Assembly (NCBI RefSeq): GCF_900142695.1
Contig: NZ_FRBU01000001.1
Location: 62,001 to 126,000, forward strand
DNA length: 64,000 nt
DNA from: Flavobacterium xanthum
GTDB lineage: Bacteria > Bacteroidota > Bacteroidia > Flavobacteriales > Flavobacteriaceae
Reading direction: 5' to 3'
Shown here: positions 28,743-37,487 of the stretch, piece by piece
Layout of the letters: each line of letters begins with the position of its first letter
How positions within the stretch are numbered: the stretch's first letter is position 1
Notes under the pieces: model-generated
Seen by the model: only the letters and a program-made list of their open reading frames with translations
What the model was told of the DNA's origin: nothing
The model's database searches: none
Program-made: the position numbers and the translations under genes

Positions 28743-28772
28743 CAAATATAAAAATAATATTAGAGCTTGCAA
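28743..28772 (-). promoter_or_regulatory. Promoter of tRNA-Met
   Basis: TTG (28772-28770) - N19 - TATATTTG (28750-28743) on minus, 37 bp before the tRNA. Matches the Bacteroidota consensus with the same spacing as the HU and zapA-operon promoters. Confidence 0.65.
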
Positions 28773-28860
28773 GTATATTTTTAATAAAAAAAAATATTTT
28801 TCAAAACACTTTTTTTTTGTAGTTATATTCTATATATTTCGGAAAAATAAAACGCAGCTC

Positions 28861-29253
28861 ATGGATCAAAAAGTACGTTACGAAATCGAGTTCCCCATAA
28901 ATTCCTCGCCTCAATTATTGTATCAATATATATCGACTCCATCAGGTCTGTCTGAATGGTTTGCCGATAATGTAAATTCTCGTGGTGAATTTTTTACTTT
29001 TATTTGGAATGACTCCGAGGAAAAAGCAAGATTAGCCTCCAAGAAAACAGGTGAAAAGGTGAAATTCAAATGGGTTGATGAAAATAGTAAGGATACCGAG
29101 TACTTTTTTGAATTGCATATCTTAGTCGACGAACTTACCAAAGACGTTTCTTTAATGGTTGTTGATTTTGCTGATAAAGATGAGGTAGATGAAGCTACAC
29201 TATTATGGGAAAATCAAATTTCGGATCTGAAACATCTCATTGGTTCTGTATAG
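28861..29253 (+). CDS. START-like (SRPBCC) domain protein
   Basis: A 130-residue protein with the flavobacterial START-like domain: EFPINSSPQLLYQYISTPSG then LSEWFADNV at the N-terminus, and a C-terminal amphipathic helix ending LKHLIGSV. The fold makes a deep hydrophobic pocket; related AHSA1/SRPBCC proteins bind lipids or aromatic ligands, but nothing shows the ligand here. The family is widespread and single-copy in Bacteroidota. It precedes the class IV aminotransferase gene but is separated from it by a terminator-like hairpin. Confidence 0.82.
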   Translation: MDQKVRYEIEFPINSSPQLLYQYISTPSGLSEWFADNVNSRGEFFTFIWNDSEEKARLASKKTGEKVKFKWVDENSKDTEYFFELHILVDELTKDVSLMVVDFADKDEVDEATLLWENQISDLKHLIGSV

Positions 29254-29273
29254 TAAAATCATATTTTATGACT

Positions 29274-29281
29274 TATATTTG
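29274..29281 (+). promoter_or_regulatory. -7 box TATATTTG before the class IV aminotransferase gene
   Basis: TAnnTTTG whose last G begins the terminator hairpin at 29281. If used, transcription would start roughly 20 bases from the ATG at 29309. No -33 TTG at the usual distance. Confidence 0.4.
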
Positions 29282-29308
29282 CCCTGAATAAAATTTAGGG
29301 CTTTTTTT
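29281..29308 (+). terminator. Terminator of the START-like gene, directly before the next start codon
   Basis: The stem GCCCTGAAT / ATTTAGGGC, loop AAA, is followed by seven T and then ATG at 29309-29311. Confidence 0.7.
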
Positions 29309-30148
29309 ATGATTAATTTTAATGGAACTATCGTGTCGCAAGACGACAATATATTGACCCAAAACCGTGCTTTTTTATACGGTGATGGTGTTTTTGAAAC
29401 ACTTAAGATAATAAACAATAAAATTCTTTTTTTGGAAGATCATTACTTTAGATTGATGTCTTCCATGCGGGTGGTTCGAATGGAAATCCCCATGAATTTT
29501 ACTATGGAATATTTGGAAGAGCAAATTCTTTCGGTGGTAGCTACAAATGGTTGCTCGGCTTCTGCTCGTGCTCGTATTACGGTATATAGAAATGATGGTG
29601 GCTATTATTTACCACAAAGTAATACAATATCGTTTCTGATTCACAGTCAACCACTTGAAAATACTTTATATGAAATTGAAAAAAAGAATTATGAAGTAGA
29701 TTTATACAAGGACTTCTATATTACAAAACAATTACTTTCGTCAATAAAAACGACCAATAAAATAATAAATATAACAGGAAGTATTTTTGCAGATGAAAAT
29801 GGTTTAGACAATTGCTTGTTGCTAAACGATAGTAAAAATGTGGTTGAAGCATTGCAAGGAAATCTCTTTATGTTAGTAGGAAATAAATTAATTACGCCGC
29901 CGGTTTCTGAGGGATGCTTAAATGGTGTGATGAGGAGACAAATTCTAAATTTGGCTAAAAAAATAGAAAATTTAGAGGTGGAAGAGACAGTAATCTCTCC
30001 GTTTGATCTTCAAAAAGCAGATGAATTATTTGTTACCAACGTTATAAAAGGAATTCAACCGATAACCCAATACCGTAAAAAGAATTTTGAAACGAATACA
30101 GCGCTGCAACTGTTAGAAAAACTCAATGAAATGATTAGTAGTACCTAA
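29309..30148 (+). CDS. Class IV PLP-dependent aminotransferase (aminodeoxychorismate lyase-like)
   Basis: 279 residues, typical for fold-type IV enzymes (branched-chain aminotransferase, D-amino-acid aminotransferase, PabC). Landmarks are NRAFLYGDGVFETLKI near the start (substrate-loop motif), IKTTNKIINITGSIFADENG including the expected Lys, and DELFVTNVIKGIQPITQYR near the C-terminus. The YGDGVFETL motif and small size favour 4-amino-4-deoxychorismate lyase, which makes p-aminobenzoate for folate, but substrate cannot be settled. It overlaps the convergent yqgE gene by 4 bases. Confidence 0.8.
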   Translation: MINFNGTIVSQDDNILTQNRAFLYGDGVFETLKIINNKILFLEDHYFRLMSSMRVVRMEIPMNFTMEYLEEQILSVVATNGCSASARARITVYRNDGGYYLPQSNTISFLIHSQPLENTLYEIEKKNYEVDLYKDFYITKQLLSSIKTTNKIINITGSIFADENGLDNCLLLNDSKNVVEALQGNLFMLVGNKLITPPVSEGCLNGVMRRQILNLAKKIENLEVEETVISPFDLQKADELFVTNVIKGIQPITQYRKKNFETNTALQLLEKLNEMISST

Positions 30149-30705
30149 TTTAGGTATGGATTTTCAGGTGCATTGGACCAAATTACATATTCTCCACCTA
30201 ATTCCATGATTTGTTCTTTCCAGAAATGCGTTGCCGATTTTCCTATGATTTTGTTTTCGTAGCTATTAGCGGTGATGATCCATGAATTGCTCTCCATTTC
30301 GCTTTCTAATTGATTTTCGTGCCAGCCGGTATATCCTAAAAAGAATCGGATGTTATCGTTGCTAATTGCTCCTTTATTGATCAGCTCTTTTGTAGATTCA
30401 AAATCTCCTCCCCAATAAATTCCATTCGATATCTCAATACTGTTGGGAATCAGTTCTGGAATGTTATGGATAAAATAAAGATTGTCTTGTTCCACGGGAC
30501 CACCATTGTAAATCTTAAAGCGTGCCTCAATATCTGGTATCAAATCGTGTATCGTGTACTTTAAAGGTTTATTAATAATAAAACCAACGGACCCCTCTTC
30601 GTTATAGTCAGCTAATAAAATTACCGATCTATTGAACGACAAATCCCCTATTATCGTAGGCTCTGCTATAAGCAAATAACCTTTTTTTAATTTATCTGTG
30701 ATCAT
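30145..30705 (-). CDS. YqgE/AlgH family protein
   Basis: 186 residues, normal for the UPF0301/DUF179 family. Signature segments are KGYLLIAEPTIIGDLSFNRSV, GSVGFIINKPL, YNGGPVEQDNLYFIHN and FFLGYTGWHENQLESEM. The fold is known, the biochemical role is not; AlgH was named for an effect on alginate in Pseudomonas. Its 3' end overlaps the aminotransferase gene tail to tail, so the two transcripts are antisense over a few bases. Confidence 0.92.
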   Translation of the reverse strand: MITDKLKKGYLLIAEPTIIGDLSFNRSVILLADYNEEGSVGFIINKPLKYTIHDLIPDIEARFKIYNGGPVEQDNLYFIHNIPELIPNSIEISNGIYWGGDFESTKELINKGAISNDNIRFFLGYTGWHENQLESEMESNSWIITANSYENKIIGKSATHFWKEQIMELGGEYVIWSNAPENPYLN

Positions 30706-30774
30706 CGGAGTAGATTTTTTATTAAATTTAAGTTTTTTATTATTATTATGCCAAATAAAATCGTTGAAACGTAT

Positions 30775-30804
30775 AAAAAAACCTTCCAGATGGAAGGTTT
30801 TGCT
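30775..30804 (-). terminator. Terminator of the HU gene
   Basis: The stem AAAACCTTCCA / TGGAAGGTTTT with a T run on minus, 20 bp past the HU stop. Confidence 0.85.
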
Positions 30805-30823
30805 TATATTGGGGGAACTAAAA

Positions 30824-31096
30824 CTAGTTTACCGCACCTTCTAATTCTGCACCTGCTTTAAATTTCACTACATTCTTAGCAGCGATTTGGATAGTTTTTC
30901 CTGTTTGAGGATTTCTACCGTCTCTTGCAGCTCTAGCAGAAACAGACCATGATCCGAAACCTACTAAAGATACTCTTCCACCGTTTTTCAAAGTACCTCC
31001 TACGTTTCCTAAAAATGACTCTAAAGCTAATTTTGCTGCAGCTTTTGTTATTCCTGCATCAGCAGCGATAGCATCGATTAATTCTGATTTGTTCAT
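30824..31096 (-). CDS. hup: HU family DNA-binding protein
   Basis: 90 residues, the standard length for HU. It starts MNKSELIDAIAADAGITKAA and has the DNA-arm signature GFGSWSVSARAARDGRNPQTGK with the intercalating-loop R-NPQTG motif. It is a dimeric nucleoid protein that bends DNA. It is expressed alone from the promoter at 31140-31169 and closed by its own terminator, as expected for an abundant protein. Confidence 0.95.
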   Translation of the reverse strand: MNKSELIDAIAADAGITKAAAKLALESFLGNVGGTLKNGGRVSLVGFGSWSVSARAARDGRNPQTGKTIQIAAKNVVKFKAGAELEGAVN

Positions 31097-31139
31097 AATA
31101 ATAGTTATTAATTGTTGGTTATAAAAAATTGTTAATACA

Positions 31140-31169
31140 CAAATTTAATAGGAAATACGTTCCTTGCAA
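31140..31169 (-). promoter_or_regulatory. Promoter of the HU gene
   Basis: TTG (31169-31167) - N19 - TAAATTTG (31147-31140) on minus, 43 bp before the ATG. Confidence 0.65.
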
Positions 31170-31242
31170 GTGTTTTGTGTTAATTTAGTTTATTTTGTTG
31201 ATAACTTAATTTTTTTGTTCATAAATCAACGATTATTTCTGG

Positions 31243-31278
31243 TTAAAGTCAAAAAAACCCCGTTTTTGTTGACTTTAA
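31243..31278 (-). terminator. Possible terminator of fmt
   Basis: The inverted repeat TTAAAGTCAA / TTGACTTTAA encloses an A/T-rich core and overlaps the last codons of fmt. There is no T run after the outer stem, so the call is tentative. Confidence 0.35.
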
Positions 31279-32222
31279 TAGGCTTTTGCATCAACTGAAA
31301 AAGCAAGCCCATTTAGTAATTCCGGAGTACTCATTTTCTTTTTGCCTGGAAACTGTAGATGAAGTATTTGGATAAATCCGTTTTTTACCGCAACCTTCAT
31401 TCCTTTTTTGGTACAAATTAAACTCCCAATGGCGTAATTGTGTTCCTCAGTACTTATTGTAGCCTCGTATATTTTAACATTCCATTCTTCATTTTTATCT
31501 CCAAAGAAACACCAAGCGGCTGGATAGGGACTCAAACCCCGAATCAGATTGTTTATTTCCAAAGCTGATTTTGTCCAATCGATTTTGCAATTTTCTTTGT
31601 TGAGTTTGTAAGCTGTTTTGATTTCGGCGGTGTCTTTTTGGATTTCTCTCGACACATTTCCTTTTTCAATCATTTCCAAAGTGTCAATAACGGTCTTGCT
31701 TCCCAATTCCATTAATCGATCATGCAAATGTCCTGCATTTTCGGTTTCATTAATTGGAATTTCTGAACTTAAAATCATTGCCCCAGTATCAATTTTATCA
31801 TCGATAAAAAAAGTGGTGACCCCCGTTTTAGTTTCTCCATTGATGATTGCCCAATTAATCGGTGCGGCTCCGCGATAATTCGGCAGGAGTGAAGCATGAA
31901 GATTAAAAGTGCCTAAAGATGGCATTTCCCATACCACTTTTGGTAACATTCTAAAGGCAACTACAATTTGTAAATTCGCATTCAACGCTTTCAATTCCGA
32001 TAAAAAAATCTCATCTTTTAGACTGATAGGCTGCAGTAGAGTAAGGTTGTTCGCCAATGCATATTCCTTTACTGCAGAATACTTTAATTTTTGTCCGCGG
32101 CCTGCTGGTTTATCTGCAGCAGTGATGACACCTACAACCTCATAGTTGTTTTTGATTATTGTGTCTAATATTCCCACGGCAAATTCGGGCGTACCCATAA
32201 AAACAATTCGTAATTTTTCCAT
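31275..32222 (-). CDS. fmt: Methionyl-tRNA formyltransferase
   Basis: 315 residues, as in most bacteria. Formylates the initiator Met-tRNA using 10-formyl-tetrahydrofolate. The N-terminal formyltransferase fold starts RIVFMGTPEFAV. Catalytic residues fit: Asn107 and His109 in FNLHASLLPNYRGAAPI and Asp145 in DDKIDTGAMI. The C-terminal tRNA-binding domain follows (LIRGLSPYPAAWCFF). It overlaps the recQ stop by one base, so translation is coupled. Confidence 0.95.
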   Translation of the reverse strand: MEKLRIVFMGTPEFAVGILDTIIKNNYEVVGVITAADKPAGRGQKLKYSAVKEYALANNLTLLQPISLKDEIFLSELKALNANLQIVVAFRMLPKVVWEMPSLGTFNLHASLLPNYRGAAPINWAIINGETKTGVTTFFIDDKIDTGAMILSSEIPINETENAGHLHDRLMELGSKTVIDTLEMIEKGNVSREIQKDTAEIKTAYKLNKENCKIDWTKSALEINNLIRGLSPYPAAWCFFGDKNEEWNVKIYEATISTEEHNYAIGSLICTKKGMKVAVKNGFIQILHLQFPGKKKMSTPELLNGLAFSVDAKAY

Positions 32223-34117
32223 TATGATCGTAAAGTATATTTGTTATTTGGTTTAACCAAAATTGTGTTGTTTTCTAATAAATCCTGCAGTACGCCAATA
32301 ACTTCGTCCGGACTATTTTTAGTTTTGTTTTGAATGTCTCTTGAGTTTAAATCTTCGGCTCGTAATAAAGCAATTATTGCTGTAGAAAGCAGCGATACAT
32401 CCTTTTTCTTTATTTTCTTGGTAATGCAAAACGAACAAATACCGCAATCTACGGTTGTTTTTTCACCGAAATAATTTAGAATCAACTTGTTTTTGCATAC
32501 TTTTTTCTCACTGATGTAGTGGATTACAGATTGAAGCTGCTCTTTCTTTAATTGATTTTGATTCTCTAAATGTTTTGAAACCCGATTGATGGTTCTGTCA
32601 TCTTCGCGAACTTCATTGAAAATTAATGTGGCGTCATTATTTTTCGAATGGTAATCTATAATTTCTTTTTCTTTTAATTTATGTAAAACAGCCTGGATTT
32701 CAGTTTCCTTATGATTTGATTTTTTGGCAATCAGCTGCAGGTTAAAAGCGGTTTGCATTTCGTAAATTCCTGGGTAGGTTCGCAAAATAGCTAAAATAAT
32801 TTCCTCGTCGTTCGGATTTAAACTCATATACCGAATCACTTCTTTCGATGAAATTAAGAATTGCAAGGTGATTTTTTCTGAAAATTCCTGGGACAAGCTA
32901 ATGATTCCTTGTCTATCCAAGAATTGCATGGCATTGTACGTTTTCAAGGTTGGGAATTCATATTTTAAACAAAAATGATGCAAATTGAAGTTGAACTGTT
33001 CGTTGATTCCTTCTCCGTAAGCGATTTGAAAATAGTTGCAGAGCTTGACATACATGAGTTTCAAAAACTTTTTATCGGGAAGAATATTAATGAATTGGCT
33101 TTGAGCCTGAATACTATCAGATGGACTGGTCAATAAAACCGCAAAGGCTCGTTCTCCATTTCTTCCTGCACGTCCGGCTTCCTGATAATAATTTTCCATG
33201 TTTTCTGGAAGCTGAATGTGGATGACCGTTTTAACATTGGCTTTGTCAATTCCCATTCCAAAGGCATTGGTAGCCACAATAACTTGTACTTCTTCGTTCA
33301 TCCAAGACTGCATGTTTTTGTCTTTTTCTTTGGACGAAAGTCCGCCGTGATAATACGTAGCTTTAAATCCTAGCGAATTCAGTTGGGAAGAAATATCCAG
33401 ACACGATTTTCTGTTTCGCACATATATTATAGAAGGTTGTGGATTTTTCTTCAGAATTTGTTCTATTCTAAAAAGTTTATCCTCGACCTCAAAAATCATA
33501 TAAGCAATATTTTCTCTAGCAAATGATTTTTCGAAAACTTGTGGTTTGTGTAATCCCAACTCATTGATAATATCTTCTTTGACTCTTGGAGTCGCAGTGG
33601 CGGTCAAGGCTAAAAAGGGCACTGTTGGAAAATGCTTTTTTAGTTCTGAAATTTTTAAATAAGCAGGTCGGAAATCATGTCCCCATTGGGAAACGCAATG
33701 CGCTTCATCGATGGTGATTAAATTGATAGGAAGATTTTTTATTCGTTCCAAAATCCAATCAGACTGAAGACGCTCTGGTGATAAATAAAGGAATTTGTAA
33801 TTTCCGAATTGGCAATTGTCCAATAAATCAATCATTTCCTCGGATCGAATTCCGCCTGTTAATGCTATGGCTTTGATATTTCGCTTTTGCAAATTGGCTA
33901 CTTGATCTTTCATCAGCGCTACCAAAGGCGAGACGACGAGGCAAATGCCTTCCTTCATCATTGCCGGAATTTGGAAACAAACTGATTTTCCGCCGCCGGT
34001 TGGCATCAGTGCAAAGGTGTCATGTCCGCTTAAAACGGAATCTATGATTTCCTTTTGCAGCGATCTGAATTTGTCGTGCTTCCAATATTTTTGAAGAATA
34101 GCTACTGCTTCTTGCAT
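32222..34117 (-). CDS. recQ: ATP-dependent DNA helicase RecQ
   Basis: A 631-residue 3'-5' superfamily 2 helicase for recombination repair. Visible: Walker A PTGGGKS (39-45), DEAH (137-140) in ITIDEAHCVSQWGHDFRPAY, the helicase C motif with QEAGRAGRNGE, and the RecQ-Ct zinc site ending CGICSFC. The C-terminal 80 residues do not show an obvious HRDC domain; this shorter layout is common among Bacteroidota RecQ paralogues, and another recQ may exist elsewhere. It lies between the AAA ATPase and fmt in one operon. Confidence 0.93.
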   Translation of the reverse strand: MQEAVAILQKYWKHDKFRSLQKEIIDSVLSGHDTFALMPTGGGKSVCFQIPAMMKEGICLVVSPLVALMKDQVANLQKRNIKAIALTGGIRSEEMIDLLDNCQFGNYKFLYLSPERLQSDWILERIKNLPINLITIDEAHCVSQWGHDFRPAYLKISELKKHFPTVPFLALTATATPRVKEDIINELGLHKPQVFEKSFARENIAYMIFEVEDKLFRIEQILKKNPQPSIIYVRNRKSCLDISSQLNSLGFKATYYHGGLSSKEKDKNMQSWMNEEVQVIVATNAFGMGIDKANVKTVIHIQLPENMENYYQEAGRAGRNGERAFAVLLTSPSDSIQAQSQFINILPDKKFLKLMYVKLCNYFQIAYGEGINEQFNFNLHHFCLKYEFPTLKTYNAMQFLDRQGIISLSQEFSEKITLQFLISSKEVIRYMSLNPNDEEIILAILRTYPGIYEMQTAFNLQLIAKKSNHKETEIQAVLHKLKEKEIIDYHSKNNDATLIFNEVREDDRTINRVSKHLENQNQLKKEQLQSVIHYISEKKVCKNKLILNYFGEKTTVDCGICSFCITKKIKKKDVSLLSTAIIALLRAEDLNSRDIQNKTKNSPDEVIGVLQDLLENNTILVKPNNKYTLRS

Positions 34118-34176
34118 AAAGTTAAGATTTCATTTCATTGAAAAACAGTCCAAAGCTTAAATCCTAAGCCTGCAGC

Positions 34177-34716
34177 CTATTTAGAAATTTCATCTAAGAT
34201 AAAAAGAATTCTGTTATCCATTGTATCTTTTGGAACTTCTATCAGTTCGTAACCGTAATTCTGATAGGTTTCCGTAAGATGATTGTAGATGAGTTTCGCT
34301 TGTTCGAAGTTTTCGTAACGTTCGTGATCACTGATATAAATTTCCTCCCAAGGCGGAAGAATGAATATTTTTGAGTAGGTGTGTTCGCGGCAAGCGGCAT
34401 CAAAAGTAGCTGGATAGCTATCGCCAATATAATGCATGTAAGCCAAAACATCGGGAATTCCACGATCGATAAACACAACTTCACGAGGCTCTTTTGTAGC
34501 ATTTTGAAATTGTTTCTTTCTTCCTTCAAGAAGTAATTCGCTAAATAACAAAGGTTTTTCAAGGAACAATTGCTCGATTCCTTGTTTTTTTGCTTCCAAA
34601 GTCACTTCCCGGGAAATTTCGGGATAACAACAATGTCCTTTAGCGACCAATCCGTCGATAATAGTGGTTTTACCTGTTCCTGGACCGCCAATGATAACTA
34701 TGATTTCTTTTTGCAC
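34177..34716 (-). CDS. AAA_28-type NTPase (NadR-like kinase fold)
   Basis: A 179-residue P-loop protein with Walker A GGPGTGKT at residues 10-17, REVTLEAKKQG after it, and a Walker-B-like VVFIDRGIPDVLAY. This arrangement marks the AAA_28/NadR C-domain group, small kinase-like ATPases whose members include nicotinamide riboside kinases. No NAD-specific residues can be confirmed, so the substrate is open. It is the first gene of the AAA-recQ-fmt series, 59 bp before recQ. Confidence 0.8.
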   Translation of the reverse strand: MQKEIIVIIGGPGTGKTTIIDGLVAKGHCCYPEISREVTLEAKKQGIEQLFLEKPLLFSELLLEGRKKQFQNATKEPREVVFIDRGIPDVLAYMHYIGDSYPATFDAACREHTYSKIFILPPWEEIYISDHERYENFEQAKLIYNHLTETYQNYGYELIEVPKDTMDNRILFILDEISK

Positions 34717-34835
34717 TTTTAAAAAATAAGGGGCAAATTTACTTAAACTTATCGGGATTTGAAAAAATCATTGCGGTTAAAATGCGATTAGACAAAAAAT
34801 CATAATTCAAAATTCATAATTTACGTTTGAAACCG

Positions 34836-34843
34836 TATATTTG
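34836..34843 (+). promoter_or_regulatory. -7 box TATATTTG for DUF493-DUF4290-murA
   Basis: TAnnTTTG 20 bp before the DUF493 ATG. The leader would be very short. No -33 match. Confidence 0.4.
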
Positions 34844-34863
34844 CCTTTATTTTTAAATAGAAA

Positions 34864-35148
34864 ATGGATAAGAAGACTGAAGAATTTTATGATAGATTAA
34901 AAGTGGAGTTGGATATGAGCAATACATGGCCAGCAGTATACTTATTTAAATTTATTGTACCAACAGAAAGTGACAATGTAGAACGAGTAGAGTTGGCTTT
35001 TGATTGTATGGGCGCGGTTATTAAAACCAGAAAATCCAAGACAGGAAAGTTTACCAGCATATCTGTTGATGTCACTGTGAAAGATTCACAAGAAATAGTA
35101 GATAAATACCTAGAAGTTTCTACAATAAAAGGTATTATTTCCCTTTAA
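34864..35148 (+). CDS. DUF493 (YbeD-like) protein
   Basis: A 94-residue alpha-beta protein resembling DUF493: WPAVYLFKFIVPTESDNVERVE, RKSKTGKFTSISVDVTVKDS, and a final IVDKYLEVSTIKGIISL. The fold is an ACT-like domain. The family is conserved in many phyla, but its role in Bacteroidota is not known. It begins a plus-strand series with DUF4290 and murA and is divergent from the AAA ATPase gene. Confidence 0.85.
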   Translation: MDKKTEEFYDRLKVELDMSNTWPAVYLFKFIVPTESDNVERVELAFDCMGAVIKTRKSKTGKFTSISVDVTVKDSQEIVDKYLEVSTIKGIISL

Positions 35149-35236
35149 ATACAACACAAGATTTTGATGTGCTAATTTCGAATGGTATTACGATTCGAAA
35201 AAAAGTCATTAGGAATCAAAACAGATACTTTCGAAT

Positions 35237-35962
35237 ATGAATTCAAAATACATTAAAGAAAACTCGAATGATGTTGTGCATCATTTGGAATACAATGCCG
35301 AGAGATCGCATTTGATTATTCCAGAGTACGGCCGTCATTTGCAGAAATTGATTGATCAAGCAACTCAAATTGAAGATGATGTAGAACGCAACAAAGCGGC
35401 AAAATACATTATTCAGGTGATGGGTAGTTTGAATCCACATTTGCGTGATGTTCCTGATTTTCAACATAAATTGTGGGATCAGCTGTTTATTATGTCTGAT
35501 TTTAAATTGGTGGCGGATTCTCCGTATCCAATTCCATCACGTGAAGTGTTACAGCTGAAACCGGATGTCCTGAAATACCCACAGAATTTTCCAAAATACA
35601 GGTACTATGGCAACAACATCAAATATATGATTGATGTGGCCAATAAATGGGAAGATGGCGAGATGAAAAGTGCGTTGGTGAAAGTGATTGCCAATCATAT
35701 GAAAAAATCATACTTGAGTTGGAATAAAGATACGGTGAAAGATGATGTAATTTTCGAACATTTATATGAACTGTCCGATGGGAAATTGAATTTGATTCAA
35801 AGTACCGAAGAATTATTAAACACCACAGATTTATTGCGAACCAATAAACGGGTTTCGAATAAAATCTTACCGGTTGGCCAACCAAAAATTCTTAGCAATA
35901 AGAATATAAAAACGGGAAAACCAAATCCAGTTCACAAAAACCAAAATAGAAAACCTTTGTAA
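35237..35962 (+). CDS. DUF4290 protein
   Basis: A 241-residue soluble, mainly helical protein of the Bacteroidota-specific family DUF4290: LEYNAERSHLIIPEYGRHLQ near the start, SLNPHLRDVPDFQHKLWDQL, and YGNNIKYMIDVANKWEDGEM. The last 35 residues are basic and low complexity (KNIKTGKPNPVHKNQNRKPL), which may bind nucleic acid or be disordered. The gene usually sits directly before murA, as here, so a wall-related role is possible but unproven. Confidence 0.85.
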   Translation: MNSKYIKENSNDVVHHLEYNAERSHLIIPEYGRHLQKLIDQATQIEDDVERNKAAKYIIQVMGSLNPHLRDVPDFQHKLWDQLFIMSDFKLVADSPYPIPSREVLQLKPDVLKYPQNFPKYRYYGNNIKYMIDVANKWEDGEMKSALVKVIANHMKKSYLSWNKDTVKDDVIFEHLYELSDGKLNLIQSTEELLNTTDLLRTNKRVSNKILPVGQPKILSNKNIKTGKPNPVHKNQNRKPL

Positions 35963-36063
35963 GGAAGTTATCAATTAGGGGTTTTTAGTTATGAATTTTT
36001 TATAACTTCTAGCGCTCAATTTTTAACTTATATCTAATAATTTATAACTCATAACTGTAAAAA

Positions 36064-37374
36064 ATGGGAATTTTCAAAATAGAAGGAGGCATTAGTCTAA
36101 AAGGAGAAATCACGCCACAAGGAGCTAAAAATGAAGCGTTACAGATTTTATGTGCCGTTCTTTTGACTCCTGAAAAAGTAACTATCAATAATATCCCGGA
36201 TATTATCGATATCAATAAACTAATTACGCTTTTAGGAAATTTGGGAGTTAAAATCCAAAAAACAGGATCAGGATCGTATACTTTTCAAGCTGATGAGGTG
36301 AATATACAATATTTGGAAACAGAAGCATTCAAGAAAGAAGGCGGTTCTCTAAGAGGTTCTATTATGATTGTTGGACCACTTTTGGCACGATTCGGAAAAG
36401 GATATATTCCAAAACCAGGTGGTGATAAAATTGGACGCCGAAGATTGGATACGCATTTTGAAGGATTCATCAATCTGGGCGCTAAATTCCGTTACAACAG
36501 AGAAGATCATTTTTATGGTGTAGAAGCACCAAAAGGATTGAAAGGTGCCGATATGTTATTAGATGAAGCATCCGTAACCGGAACTGCAAATATTGTTATG
36601 GCTGCCGTTTTGGCCAAAGGAAAAACAACCGTTTATAACGCTGCTTGTGAGCCTTACTTGCAACAATTGTGTAAGATGTTGAATTCCATGGGAGCTAAAA
36701 TAACAGGAGTTGGGTCTAATTTATTGACTATTGAAGGGGTAGAAAGTTTAGGCGGTTGCGAACATAGAATTCTTCCGGATATGATTGAAATCGGAAGTTG
36801 GATTGGTCTTGCTGCCATGACAAAATCAGAAATAACTATAAAGGATGTGAGCTGGGACAACCTTGGATTAATCCCAAATACATTTAGAAAATTAGGAATC
36901 ATATTGGAACGCAGAGGCGATGATATTTACATTCCTGCTCACGTAGATGGGTATGAAGTAAAAACGGATATTGACGGTTCTATTTTGACAATTGCTGATG
37001 CGCCTTGGCCTGGATTTACTCCGGATTTATTAAGCATTGTTTTAGTCGTTGCCACTCAAGCAAAAGGCGATGTTTTGATTCACCAAAAAATGTTTGAAAG
37101 CAGATTGTTTTTCGTCGATAAATTAATTGACATGGGAGCAAAAATCATGTTATGTGATCCACACCGTGCTGTTGTTATGGGACATGATTTTAAATCACAA
37201 CTCAAAGCAACCACAATGTCCTCACCAGATATTCGTGCTGGAATTTCCTTATTGATTGCGGCGCTTTCTGCAAAAGGAACGAGTACAATTCAAAATATTG
37301 AACAAATTGATAGAGGATACGAGCGCATTGACGAACGATTGAGAGCCATTGGAGCGAATATCGTACGCGCGTAA
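36064..37374 (+). CDS. murA: UDP-N-acetylglucosamine 1-carboxyvinyltransferase
   Basis: 436 residues. First committed step of peptidoglycan synthesis: transfers enolpyruvate from PEP to UDP-GlcNAc in the cytoplasm. The active-site Lys is Lys22 in GAKNEAL. The loop that carries the catalytic Cys115 of E. coli reads KPGGDKIGRR here, with Asp121 in that position; Asp enzymes elsewhere are active but not alkylated by fosfomycin. The C-terminal RAGISLLIAALSAKGTS and RIDERLRAIGANI segments are typical. It follows DUF4290 by 101 bp and ends in a long inverted repeat. Confidence 0.95.
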   Translation: MGIFKIEGGISLKGEITPQGAKNEALQILCAVLLTPEKVTINNIPDIIDINKLITLLGNLGVKIQKTGSGSYTFQADEVNIQYLETEAFKKEGGSLRGSIMIVGPLLARFGKGYIPKPGGDKIGRRRLDTHFEGFINLGAKFRYNREDHFYGVEAPKGLKGADMLLDEASVTGTANIVMAAVLAKGKTTVYNAACEPYLQQLCKMLNSMGAKITGVGSNLLTIEGVESLGGCEHRILPDMIEIGSWIGLAAMTKSEITIKDVSWDNLGLIPNTFRKLGIILERRGDDIYIPAHVDGYEVKTDIDGSILTIADAPWPGFTPDLLSIVLVVATQAKGDVLIHQKMFESRLFFVDKLIDMGAKIMLCDPHRAVVMGHDFKSQLKATTMSSPDIRAGISLLIAALSAKGTSTIQNIEQIDRGYERIDERLRAIGANIVRA

Positions 37375-37395
37375 ATAACATAAATCATAAAAAAT

Positions 37396-37458
37396 ATCGT
37401 TTAAGTAAGCCAGAAAGGATTTTAATATAAAATTCAATTCGGTTTACTTAAACGATTT
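37396..37458 (+). terminator. Terminator-like inverted repeat after murA
   Basis: Arms CGTTTAAGTAAGCC (37398-37411) and GGTTTACTTAAACG (37441-37454) pair with one mismatch around a 29-base loop that is itself partly self-complementary; ATTTTAGTTTTA follows. Confidence 0.55.
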
Positions 37459-37487
37459 TAGTTTTACTTCACCTATAAATAAAATAC

